Shown one piece after another: positions 1-10,000 of a stretch of DNA of 64,000 nt. The number at the start of each line of letters is the position of its first letter. Positions within the stretch are counted from its first letter, which is position 1. The notes under the pieces were generated by a model. It saw only the letters and a list, made by a program, of their open reading frames with translations. It was not told where the DNA came from and did no database searches. Origin of the DNA: Pseudomonas rhizosphaerae (GTDB lineage Bacteria > Pseudomonadota > Gammaproteobacteria > Pseudomonadales > Pseudomonadaceae); the NCBI RefSeq assembly GCF_000761155.1, contig NZ_CP009533.1:4081001-4145000 (forward strand). Direction: 5' to 3'. The translations under genes and the position numbers were made by a program.

Positions 1-1
1 C

Positions 2-982
2 GGTACCACCGGCCGCCTGCTGGCCATCGGCGTGCTCAGCGGCCTTGCCCTGGCGATCCACCCGCTGACGCTGGTGGTGCTGTTGCCGCTGTACGTGCAT
101 CTGGCCATGCAACACAAGCTGCGCCTGCTGCTCGTCCTGCCTGGCATTGCCTTGGGCTTTGCCCCTGCTTTGCCTGCCGTCGTCAACGACCTGGACAGCG
201 GCATGAATCTGTTCGAGATCATCCGCCGTTACCTGGCCGGTCCCGATCAGCTGGCGATCATTCCCGGCGGCCGCAACGACACGTTGTGGCGTTTCGACGA
301 CATGTGGCACGAGAAGAACGCGGTGGTGCTGCTGGGATTGTCCCTGATCGGCCCGCAGTTCCTCGGCCTGCTTGTGTGGCCGAAAACCCGCGCCCTGCAA
401 GTGCTGTGGGCCGCGCTGCTGCTCAACTTCCTGTTCGCCGTGTCCTACGGCGTATTCGACCGCTTCACCCTGTTTCTGCCCGGCATCGCACTGGCCAGCA
501 TCCTGGGCGTCGCTCACTTGGCCAAGTACCTGCCTAACAATCGTTTCGGCGTCGCCGCGCTCTACCTGTCGATCGTGGCCGGGCCGACGGCCATGCTGTC
601 GATGTGGGGGCTGTACGCCAACGGCTGGGTCAAGCTGCCAACCCACACCGAAGCGCTGCCGTTTCGCAACGACATCCGCTACTACCTGGTGCCCTACCTG
701 GAGGACCGCTCCGCAGAACAATTCGCCCGCACCTACGAAACCCTGGTGCCACCCGGCGCCCTGGTCGTCGCCGACACCACCCCTCTGGGCGCCCTGCGCT
801 CCGCGCAGGCCAACGGCGCGCTGCGCGGCCGCATCCTGCAAGGCTGCGAACAGAGCACCAACATCCCGCCCTACCTGAACGGCGCCGGCGCCTTTCTGCC
901 ACGCACTAGTTTCTGCGGGAACATTGGCGAGCAATTCACGTTGCAGGAAAATTTGCTGGGGTTTCGCCTGCAGGCGAAGTGA
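2..982 (+). CDS. Polytopic membrane protein, 5' end outside window
   Basis: The reading frame is open from the first bases of the window, so the N-terminus is missing. About 326 residues are visible. The first two thirds contain several hydrophobic segments separated by short polar loops, and the last ~120 residues form a soluble tail. The hydrophobic stretch after the motif LAIHPLTLVVLLP resembles the multi-pass part of GT-C/DUF2723-type membrane proteins, but no catalytic motif is in view and this is only a resemblance. It ends about 110 bp before hipB and shares its strand. Base composition matches the core genome. Confidence 0.6.
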   Translation, partial: GTTGRLLAIGVLSGLALAIHPLTLVVLLPLYVHLAMQHKLRLLLVLPGIALGFAPALPAVVNDLDSGMNLFEIIRRYLAGPDQLAIIPGGRNDTLWRFDDMWHEKNAVVLLGLSLIGPQFLGLLVWPKTRALQVLWAALLLNFLFAVSYGVFDRFTLFLPGIALASILGVAHLAKYLPNNRFGVAALYLSIVAGPTAMLSMWGLYANGWVKLPTHTEALPFRNDIRYYLVPYLEDRSAEQFARTYETLVPPGALVVADTTPLGALRSAQANGALRGRILQGCEQSTNIPPYLNGAGAFLPRTSFCGNIGEQFTLQENLLGFRLQAK

Positions 983-1048
983 GTATTTCTGGAAAAACTC
1001 AAACGCTGCACTTTGCGCCGGCCGCAGCTTTATTTTCGCAGGAGTTAG

Positions 1049-1084
1049 GTATACGTTACATTGACCTTACCTTGTCACGTATAC
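1049..1084. promoter_or_regulatory. Dyad operator candidate upstream of hipB
   Basis: An 8-bp perfect inverted repeat, GTATACGT at 1049-1056 and ACGTATAC at 1077-1084, is separated by 20 bp and ends 5 bp before the hipB start codon. A TTGACC hexamer lies between the arms at 1061-1066. HipB-type antitoxins repress their own operon by binding dyads in the promoter, so autoregulation at this site is a reasonable inference. No strong ribosome binding site is seen between the dyad and the ATG. Confidence 0.5.
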
Positions 1085-1089
1085 AGAAC

Positions 1090-1341
1090 ATGGACTACGA
1101 GCTCATTACCACCCGCTTGGGCAAGCAGATCAGGCAACGGCGCCTCAATCGCGGGATGACACAAGCCAAGCTCGCAGAGTTGGCCCGTGTCACGCGGCAG
1201 AAGGTCATCGCGATCGAGAAGGGCGATCTCTCGGTTGGCATGACCGCCTATGCGCGCGTGCTCGCTGCGCTGAATTGCGAACTCACGGTCATACCTGCCG
1301 TGCTGCCCACGCTGGATGAAATTCACGGGATATTCGACTGA
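1090..1341 (+). CDS. hipB: HipB-like XRE-family antitoxin
   Basis: This encodes an 83-residue helix-turn-helix DNA-binding protein, the expected antitoxin partner of the kinase encoded next. The HTH is visible at about residues 11-60 (RGMTQAKLAELARVTRQKV, then AIEKGD). The ATG at 1090 is preferred over the frame opening at 979 because the upstream residues have no family character and the operator-like dyad lies directly before 1090. The stop codon overlaps the hipA start by one base (TGATG), indicating translational coupling. Known HipB proteins dimerise, bind operator DNA and neutralise HipA; that role is inferred here from family and context. Confidence 0.8.
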   Translation: MDYELITTRLGKQIRQRRLNRGMTQAKLAELARVTRQKVIAIEKGDLSVGMTAYARVLAALNCELTVIPAVLPTLDEIHGIFD

Positions 1342-2537
1342 TGCCGACCCTACTGCAGGTTTCAACCCCGGAAGGAGAGAGCGGAAGAGTGATGCGCAGC
1401 GAAGATGACTACATCTTCCGTTATCGCGACGACGCCGCCGCGCACAGCGCGATCAGTTTGCTCATGCCCCCGCGAATGAATGAATACCGCCATCGCGAAC
1501 TTCATCCCATCTTTCAGATGAATTTGCCTGAAGGTTACGTGCTGGAGCAGCTGCGCAATCGCCTGGCCAAGGTGACGAACGTCGATCCGATGCTGCTCCT
1601 GGCTCTTTCAGGCAGCAGTTCGCCCGTCGGGCGAGTCGCAGTCAACTCGGCGGAAGTCGATGCGCTGTTGCAACGCCAACAGTTCCCCGGAGAAAGGCTG
1701 GATGAGATCCTCGCCTGGGATGGTGCAGAGGACATCTTCGCCGGGCTGGTCGATCGCTACATCCTGCGTGCCGGCATCTCTGGGGTGCAACCCAAGGTGC
1801 TGGTACCCGAGCATCCCGACCACGCGCCGCAGCGATTCACCTCGAAAACGTCCGAACTGATCATCAAGAGCGGCCGAGATGAATTCCCTGGCCTGGCGAT
1901 CAATGAGTTTCTCTGCATGTCCGTGGCCAAGGCCTCTGGAATCGTCGTGCCGGAATTCTACCTGTCCGATAACACCAAACTGTTCGTCATGCGCCGCTTT
2001 GATCGGGACAAACAGCTCAACCCTATCGGCTTCGAGGACATGACCGCACTCATGGGCTTGGCCGCCGAACAGAAATACAGCAAGAGCTACTCGTCCATTG
2101 CCAGAGCCATCCGTATGTTCTGCGCCCCTGACCAGATAGAGCATTCGCTGTCTCAGCTATTCGCTATCGTGACTCTCAGCTGCATCGTCGGCAACGGCGA
2201 TGCCCATCTGAAAAACTTCGGACTGCTCTACGCCAATCCCGCCCAGGGCGATGCACGGCTTGCACCCGCCTACGACATCGTCAACACCACGGCCTATATT
2301 CCTGACGATGTACTGGCACTGGACCTGATCGGCAACAAATCGATGTTCGCCTCGCGACAGGGCTTGCTGGATTTCGCACAGCTCTGTGGTGTGGAGCAGC
2401 CGCAAGAAGTTATCCGCACGCAATTGCAAGCGTTGGAGCAGGTGCTGGCGAGCTCGGGTGAGGTGACGGAGAAAGCGCGGCACGTGGTCAGCGCAATACA
2501 GCGCAGTGCCGATCCCTTCAGGCAAACATTTGGGTAG
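1341..2537 (+). CDS. hipA: HipA-like serine/threonine kinase toxin
   Basis: The product is a 398-residue HipA-family kinase, close to the usual length. An N-terminal HipA_N-like region (about 10-105) is followed by the kinase fold. Visible landmarks are SGVQPK, containing the regulatory autophosphorylated serine, FVMRRFDRD, the catalytic-loop motif GNGDAHLKNF and the metal-binding motif APAYDIVNTT. In E. coli the family phosphorylates glutamyl-tRNA synthetase and causes growth arrest and persistence; other members have different targets, so the target here is unknown. All key residues appear intact, so an active toxin is likely. The gene converges on the NERD gene with 37 bp between stops. 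Confidence 0.88.
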   Translation: MPTLLQVSTPEGESGRVMRSEDDYIFRYRDDAAAHSAISLLMPPRMNEYRHRELHPIFQMNLPEGYVLEQLRNRLAKVTNVDPMLLLALSGSSSPVGRVAVNSAEVDALLQRQQFPGERLDEILAWDGAEDIFAGLVDRYILRAGISGVQPKVLVPEHPDHAPQRFTSKTSELIIKSGRDEFPGLAINEFLCMSVAKASGIVVPEFYLSDNTKLFVMRRFDRDKQLNPIGFEDMTALMGLAAEQKYSKSYSSIARAIRMFCAPDQIEHSLSQLFAIVTLSCIVGNGDAHLKNFGLLYANPAQGDARLAPAYDIVNTTAYIPDDVLALDLIGNKSMFASRQGLLDFAQLCGVEQPQEVIRTQLQALEQVLASSGEVTEKARHVVSAIQRSADPFRQTFG

Positions 2538-2574
2538 TTTGCCTTCAATGAAGAGTCTGATGGAGCGCAGCACC

Positions 2575-3345
2575 TTAGAGACTTTGCATGACTCGACACT
2601 TGGGAAAAGCTGAACAGCCCCAAAATTGCTGACCGACATTAGCGCCCGTTTTCCGCGTGCGAACGACCAGCGCACTGCCGCACTTCGGGCAACAACGTTC
2701 AGCGCTGGGGTCACTGCGACGCTTGAGGTGTTGCACGTGTTCGCGATGAGTCGCAAAGCTCGGTGCCAGACGCCCGGTCTTCAGTGCTTGCAACATGTCA
2801 TCGACTTCGGTCTCACTGAAAACCACCTGCCGAAACGACTTGATATAGCGGATGAAGCCAATGCCCCGAGTCACGTTGGCCGGCATCTCGGTCTTGAACG
2901 TACTGCCCCCAACGAACGTGATGACCGAATGCAGGTGCGCAGGGTCGATACCCAAAGTGGCTTCCAGCGCCTTCAGATGTTTGTAGTTCTGCCGAAGGGG
3001 ATTCTGGAATTTGAAACTGCGCTTGGGAAACTTTTGCGTCCACTGCGCCTGGTGCTCGGTACCGAAAATCCAGCCGCTCATGTTCTTCGTTTCCAACACG
3101 AAAATGCCATGGATCGAGAGAAACACATGATCGATCTGCGTCGTGCCGTCAGGCGTGGTCAAGGTGACGTTGTGCAGACGGCGATAGACCTGCCCGTCCA
3201 GTTGCCAGTGCGCAAACAGGCGCACCAACAACTCGCCGATATGACCCTTGGCCCATGGCGATTTGAACAGCGCGATAAGCAACAGGAACGGGATAGCCCA
3301 GCTCAACATGCCCCAGAGCTGGGCGATGACAGGTGTGAAGTCCAT
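2575..3345 (-). CDS. NERD-domain protein with C-terminal topoisomerase-type zinc ribbon
   Basis: This 256-residue protein has one N-terminal hydrophobic segment (about 10-28), a NERD nuclease-related domain (about 32-150, with GHIGELLV, TQIDHVFLS and VLETKNMSGWI, the E-x-K/IDH pattern of this fold) and a four-cysteine zinc ribbon at the end (CCPKCGS, then WGCSAFPKCR). NERD domains belong to the restriction-endonuclease-like superfamily, and the zinc ribbon resembles those of topoisomerase I. A membrane-anchored DNA-acting role is plausible but the biological function is not established. It is monocistronic and converges on hipA. Confidence 0.8.
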   Translation of the reverse strand: MDFTPVIAQLWGMLSWAIPFLLLIALFKSPWAKGHIGELLVRLFAHWQLDGQVYRRLHNVTLTTPDGTTQIDHVFLSIHGIFVLETKNMSGWIFGTEHQAQWTQKFPKRSFKFQNPLRQNYKHLKALEATLGIDPAHLHSVITFVGGSTFKTEMPANVTRGIGFIRYIKSFRQVVFSETEVDDMLQALKTGRLAPSFATHREHVQHLKRRSDPSAERCCPKCGSALVVRTRKTGANVGQQFWGCSAFPKCRVMQSL

Positions 3346-3630
3346 TTCTCAACCTTGATGACAGTAATGATTCCAGCGTGGCTGGTTGTGCAGCAACGCC
3401 GGTGAACAGCCCAAGGGTCTTGCTGCCCAAAGGATTGCAAGATCAAATCGACCCGTGCTCTACCTGTGATCACGGTTGGCTGCTACAAATTGAAAGCTAT
3501 TGACCTTTTCCCAGCTTATTTCTGAAGACGGCGCTTCAACATGAAGTCTGTGCATCGTGTGGTCTGGGATGTGCGATCTTGAAAAACACTTTGGCGTGGT
3601 GTTCGGACCAAACTGAGTGCTTGGCTTCAC
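3346..3630. other. Intergenic stretch, no gene seen
   Basis: This stretch lies between the NERD gene start and the terminator remnant of the tRNA locus. It contains the NERD upstream region. No convincing ORF, RNA or repeat was found. Confidence 0.6.
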
Positions 3631-3655
3631 AAAAAAAGCCGCGCAAAGCGCGGCT
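3631..3655 (-). terminator. Original rho-independent terminator of the tRNA gene
   Basis: On the minus strand an 8-bp perfect stem (AGCCGCGC/GCGCGGCT, arms 3637-3644 and 3648-3655, loop of 3) is followed by seven T. It is now separated from the intact tRNA by the inserted element. The copy brought by the element at 13153-13171 keeps the stem but not the T-tract. Confidence 0.75.
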
Positions 3656-3710
3656 CTCAAAGCTTGGTGGGCCCAGCAGGACTCGAACCTGCGACCAAGG
3701 GATTATGAGT
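3635..3710. repeat. Left attachment repeat (attL) with displaced 3' half of the tRNA gene
   Basis: These 76 bp match 13151-13226 without gaps at 74 of 76 positions; the last 48 bp (3663-3710) are identical. Positions 3665-3710 are the tRNA 3' half from anticodon loop to CCA. After 3710 the sequence diverges from the tRNA, so this copy is not a functional tRNA. Such partial tRNA duplications are the usual product of integration by tRNA-targeting tyrosine recombinases. Confidence 0.92.
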
Positions 3711-4022
3711 TGCTGGGCGACCATGTATGCCTAGTGAAGTCGTTCTTAGCTGAACGTAGGTTGGCATAGCTGGAGGCACCGTAGTATATGGTGTTGAGTG
3801 TAGTTTGAATTAGTTGACAGAAGCTAGGTGCCGTACCGTAGCTGTACCGAATTTTCACTGCCGACGATTCTACGATGCCAACGCTCTCCCAGCTCCAAAG
3901 TGCCAAGCGGTGACTGCTCTCTAAGCTATGTGAGCAGCTATTATCGGCACCGCCCTGCTGCGGGGAATGTGACCAGCCCCTATCGACAGGCTTTATCCTA
4001 GGGGCTCGTAATCTATCCGAAG
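3711..4022. other. Non-coding left end of the element
   Basis: These 312 bp between attL and the end of the giant gene have no supportable ORF. They contain a pair of CTGTACC-like words (around 3833-3852) resembling words near the right end (around 13090-13110), which could be integrase arm sites, and an inverted repeat just after the giant gene. A non-coding RNA cannot be excluded: some defence RTs use an adjacent RNA template. Confidence 0.45.
3975..4006 (-). terminator. Inverted repeat downstream of the RT gene, terminator-like
   Basis: AGCCCCTA at 3975-3982 and TAGGGGCT at 3999-4006 form an 8-bp perfect stem with a 16-nt loop. It begins 17 bp after the stop codon of the giant gene on the minus strand. 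There is no T-tract, so termination activity is uncertain. Confidence 0.4.
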
Positions 4023-7000
4023 TTATTTGGTCCATGAAGGGACTGAGATGTTGGGTAACGCCTCACCCTCCCGCAACGTCATATCGGCCTCTAGCCAGTC
4101 GTAAAGTGCCGGAGAGCAGAGCAGGTCTAGCTTAACTACCGATGAAAAAGGCTGTTGGTGTCCATTGTTGAAGAAAGAGTTTGCTCGCTCAAGAATCGCT
4201 TTCCCATCAGTAAAGTATTTACTGAAGTTAATGATAAAGTCGTTGTCGACATCATTATTTATACTTTGCGTGATAAGTTGCCAGAACTCATTTCGACTTT
4301 TAAGTCGTCCACCCAATCGCTGACCCTGATTAATTCTTGCAATATTGTTATGGTCAACCTGAACTGCGTCACAGAGAGTTTGGTCCAAGCTTGTTTCGTC
4401 GACAGTTTCAACGATTGGTAGGTATGCCACTAGCTGTAAGGGAACTGGCAGCATCTGAGGTCTAGGTTTGCCTTCAAGCATGTTATGAGGATCGATATCT
4501 GCGATCACCAATGCTTGATCAATTTCGCTCAGTGGGTCATGTTTGCTATTATAGTAAATTCCTTTTGACCAGCCATGGTATGGCGTAATGGTCTCAATGT
4601 AACCGTGAGAACCAGCCCCTGTTTTCCAGCTCTCTCTGCCAATAAAACAACTGCCACCCTTAAGCCCAGATCCTACGCCATTGATAAATACAGTTGTAGT
4701 GCCGGCGGCAAGCAAGCCAGCTTGGCCTGCTATCCAATAATCAGCAGTACGAGTGGTCGCGGCAGGTACGATCAAAATTGATCGTCTAGAGTCGGCACCA
4801 CCAGGCTTGGAACAGACCGAAAGCCATTTAGATAGTAGTTTGAGATCCGCCCAGACTTGAGCTTCTGCAGCGCCGAAGCCAAATCTTGCACACATTGAAA
4901 CATAATCTCTTGCCATCTCTGGAATGTTGGTTGGGCTCGTGAACAGGAAAATCTCAGAGCATATCAGCTCCATGAAATTCGCAAGTGGCAACTCTGTGTT
5001 GGCTAGCAACTTAACAACACCATCAGCGTCCAGATCCCAATTTGCACGTCTCAATTCATCTATTATTTTTCCGGGCATGAACAGGGGGGTGAGAGGATCA
5101 GTTCCAGGCCGGATGAACTCATTTAGAGCTACTGATCGGTATTTCTTTGATCTGCCCCATTGCAATACAATGCCCTTGTCAATCTTGTCACTCAAGGACA
5201 TAGCATCTTCATTTGTTTTGGGTGCAAGCGGTTTGAGGCATTCGGCAATATCACGCGGTACGGGCCACAAGAGGTTGAGGCTCGCGCTTTGTTTTAGGGG
5301 GGGCGGACCGGAGTCGAAAGCTAAAAATGTTCCTGCTAAAACCGCTACCGTCTTTCCGGGTAAGCACTCTTCTTTTAACCACTTAACAGTTTCTGCACGG
5401 ACTGAGTATTCAGGAAGTATCAATAAGTCCACGCCAAATGACTGGCATGCGTTCACTGCGTTGAGCAATAATCGCCGACGACGAAGCTCACCCCAGCTGG
5501 GTAGGGAAATATTTTCGTTTTTCCATAGGTGGTGTTGACCGGCAGATTCAGTTGCATTCAAAAGGGCTTGATAGGGAGAGTTATATAGGCGTTTAAGTTC
5601 TTTTAAAACTGCTGGTTTACAGACGGAACTGAAAGGCCATTTTTGTGGGGTGGCCTCCACCATAGGGTGTGCATAGCTCAGCTCTTGGTCCCACTGAAAT
5701 AGAGCTACCCGAACATGGGCAGGGTTTTTATTGGACTTCCTATCGCTCCAGGCTGTTAGCTGGCTATTTCTAAATGAATTCTTTCGGGCGTTGAGTGTTG
5801 CGTCGGTAAGCGGTAGTTTTTTATTGTGTGTTGTATTACGCTCAGTATCTATTTTATCAAAGCTGTCTTCAGTGCTAGTTTGGTTTGGGGTTGGTATTAA
5901 TTGTGTGTCTGCTAAGGCAGTCTCGGCCTCAGGCTCAGCAGTTTCAAGAATCGGTGAAATATCTATGGGTGCGCTTTCAGAACCCTGCTCGCTAGGACCT
6001 AATACAGTGTTGTGCTTGCTGTCTACATTTTTAGTCTCGGCATAAGGCGATTCCAAGTCCTTACATAGTGCAATTGATGCGAAAGGCTCGCCTAGTACTG
6101 ATATAGAAAGCAGGCGTTGACTGTTTTTTTCGTAAATCTCGCTCCATACACGTACGATTCTACGGTCTTGATCAAAACACTCCTCAACGTGGCGAGCACG
6201 CAATGGGTATTGCGAGATCATCCATGGCTTTATATCCCATGCAAGTCCTCTTGAGTCAGTGAAGCGTTTGGTTTGAGCATTGAAGCCGTATGATTGTTGC
6301 GTAACCAAAATTACCTGGAGACCAAGCGCGGAATCTAAGTTTTTGATTAGATTGCTGACGTTCTCTAATAATTCTATATTTAGGGTATCAAAAACTTTTT
6401 CGCTGATATCAAAGAAAGGCCAGTCGCTTGCGTCCACCGCAGTTGAGTCTTTAGTAGTGAGGCCCGCTAATGCTGTAGCGTATTTTCTTATTTCTGTGCT
6501 GATTTCTTCTGGGATTTGTGGCTCGCCGTTGTCGTCCAACCTCATTCGGTGTCCGAGATGTGATACGAGTACCCGGAAATGGTCGAGGAGGCTTACATTT
6601 TCATCAGTGGTTTTATCTGTTGTCGCCGGTTCGGATAAAACTGCTGTGGCAGGGGGAAGCTCCCATTCCGCTGGAAAATCAAATCCCTCAAAGCGTGCAA
6701 ACCCCCCGTGGCTTCTTAGTGAAGCTATAATCCCCCGTAGAGCAACAGCGATACCAATACCTACAATTCCAGCTCGAAAAATCTTCCACGCAAAAATTGG
6801 AGAGAGTTTTTCTTCTTCATCCATCGACCATATGCTTCTGGCAAGGGTCAAGACCCCACTCAGGTCTCTCCTCAGGCCACTGACTGCTGTAGTCGGTGCA
6901 GCAATGACCTCACCTATGCTTAAGGGTAGTTTCGTTAGAACCCTGTCGGCGACCGCACGTAGAAATACCGTGAGCTCTGTGACCTCAATATTTTTCTCAT

Positions 7001-10000
7001 AGCGGACGCGCATTCCCGCAGTTTCGGTTTCAGTGGCAAGCAGATGCATTAGCTGCATCTTTGTACTATCTGAGTCTTCCGGAAAATGCTCCAATAACTC
7101 AAGCGCACGTTCAACACTTGCCGGAAGAAAACTTGGGGGCATAACGCGCCGCCCTATTTGTGAGTTAGCAAAGGCACCCCTCAGTTTACGAAGTTGGCTT
7201 CGTAGCACGTACTGTGACGGGGCGGCAAGCGTTGTCGCATCCAAAGGTATTTCGGATTCGGAGGAGCTAAATTTAGCAATATCGTCGTGCAGGCCTATGT
7301 AATCGCTTAGCGCAACCCCGGCTCGCCACAACTGGGCTTCGTATATCGGTATCTCAATGGTTCTTAGGGCCCGCCCACCGTCTCTTACAAATGCTCGGTT
7401 TCCTACTTCTCCTTTCGTTACGCCCTCACAAATTAGGTAGCAGTTCCCAGAGGTCATATCTGTGGCAAGGTATGGCCAAGCGGGTATAAGCTCTAAACCA
7501 TCATTTTGCCTCTCGTATTCAGCCATTATTACCACAATGGCTCTATATAGTGAGGCTACGTGCTTCAATCCCTGAATAGCGGAAGGGAAACCGGTTGACG
7601 GTTTCTCAAATACCTCCAACAAAAGATTTTTCGGGACTTCTGAGTTTGATCGAAGTATGGCGGATTGAGGTTGGGCTTCGGTGTTCCATGTGGGTGTAAG
7701 CACAACTACGCCCGCAGAGTTTGCACCAAAAAAGTCTAGAGATGTGGTATTGGTTTTAGTTGAATCTATTTCATAGCACTCAAACGAGCTGATTTTTTTG
7801 ATTTTGTTTTCTGAGGAGCTATCGATCTGGCAAGCAACTATACGTTGCTGATTGACGCCAGGAAGAGGGGGCATGACTAATAGTTTTTTACCAGCTTCTA
7901 GAGGACAAAGTAAGCGCGCTCTATTTGAGAGAATCTGTATTATGCTTTCCCGAGGGACTAATGCAACCAAAATCTGAATTGCTAAGCCGGAGTATCGATT
8001 CTCTGTTTTTGAGAAAAACTCAAGATCGCTATCGCTGCCATCGGATGGCAGTAAATACCGGAAGAACTCATAAGAAGCGGCGTGATTAGGTCTGATGCTC
8101 TTTTCTATAGATTGGAACTGAGTGACATATGAACTCAATGGGTCGGATCCGCTGGACTGATCCGCGAGCATGAAATCTTCTACTGCGGCATGGAACCAGT
8201 TGAAGGGTTGCCAGGAGCGAATATACATTGATCGCTCTGCGTAGGATTTAGTTCTACGAACGGGCATTCCGCACGATTTTGACGCTTTCCATTCGAGGAG
8301 ATCTAGTCTTTTATCTATCTGGTGCTTAAGCGTAGAGCTGCTTTCAAGAGCATGCAGTTTGAACCGCTCCCCAAGCACGGTTCTAGCTAGGAAAGAGATG
8401 CGTTTGTGCCGAACGGTATTTTCTAAAGCAGTTAAACCCGATTGGAGGCTATTTTTATGATCTATAAGCTTTTCCAGTCCCTCAAGTGCGAACAGATTCG
8501 GTGCCTCCCATCCGAAACTATCCGGGTTTAACTGCCACCCACACTCCTCAGTACATTCCTTCCAATAGCGATCATAAATTTCCCACGCTAAATCTGCCGC
8601 ATCGCTTGGATCAATGTCAGCTGAGAGGAGGTCGGATGCTACAACGTACCATATTAGCCTTGCTCCCTTTGCAAGCTCGCTAGAACGTAAATCCATAGCT
8701 AGGAAGGACGTTTTCACTGTTTGCAAGATTATTTCTATTGGGCTTTTGTATATCTCCCAATTTGATAGCAGTTGCAGGGCAGATTGTCTATCTGAGGGGG
8801 GAGTGCCTGACCAAAACTCCCACCCCGCTTCACCATCGCCAGCCAACGGTGGTTCCCACGCTGGACCAGATGCTTCTAAAGCTCGCCCTTGATTTGCATA
8901 ATCTGCAAATTCCTCAGCAGACATTGGCGGAATAGCGTCAGCTTTCGCGACCAACGCCAGGTCTAAGCTCCGAGTTTTTTGATCAACTAGCTCTCTCAGT
9001 TCCTCAAGAAGTACGGAGCTGCTAGCTAGTAAAACTATGTCATCTACATACCTTGCATACCCTAGATGAGTTTCCCCGTCTACATTGTATTTGTTCATCA
9101 TTTCCAGTGCCGCGAGATCTACTGGAAACAAAGCCACTGAGCCTAACCATGCTGAGATTACTGGGCCTTGAGGAATACCGCGTAAGGGATCTGATTTATT
9201 AATTCTCCCGTTATCAGGGCTAAGGTATGGGTAGCCAAAGAGCATGTCGCATAATTGCTCGACAATTATTGCGGATTTGTCCGCTGCTTCATCCGCAGAT
9301 GCTTGTATTTTCATCAGTTCAGCAAACGCCGGTGCATTATCAGCGACAGTTTCCAGAGCTTGTTGTATAAATGGTTGAATGCTGTCTCTTACGACGTGTC
9401 TGCGGATGCGGTCGTAATATCGACTGACATCGAGGCGGATAACATGCACGTAATTTATAGATTTGGCTTGATTTTTAAGGGACTGCATAAAGTCTCGCCA
9501 GCAGTCTAGGAACGGACGAAACATTCCCTGATCTGAAGCTGGCTGCCTGCCCTCAATAACCTCCATATCAATTTGATAGGCGAAACTTAGCGTCTGTTCA
9601 AGTATAATAGGTTGGGTGTTATCTGAGGGGGTAGATATTCCTGTCGTAACAGTTTTTCTTTCTTCGCGGTAATAGCGGACAGCTGGTATGCACTGGCTGA
9701 ATGCTGTAACACCGAGAGCGGAAGCATCCCAGCGTTCTGTAAGTAGCTCATTTAGTAAGTACTGATGCGCTATTAAATCCTCAGGTTGAGGCATCACCTT
9801 TAATCTCGGCTCTTCTGCGCCGAAGGACCTCGGCACCCATACGGCCTCGAACGGGTCGATGGGTCCATGTATTTCATTAGCCAATCGTTCAGCGAGCAAC
9901 ACATTGAATGCACTTGCCGCAATATCTAACCGCTCCCATTTTGATTCTTCGCAGGGCAACTCTCCTCTTCGTGAGCCCATATAGGCGAGCAGTCGGGCGT

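Noticed and set aside
3665..3710. A second functional tRNA gene
   Set aside because: Only the 3' half is present; sequence after the anticodon loop does not match a tRNA.
3703..4035. A 110-codon minus-strand frame at the left end of the island
   Set aside because: It overlaps the stop of the giant gene and the attachment repeat and has no recognisable motif.
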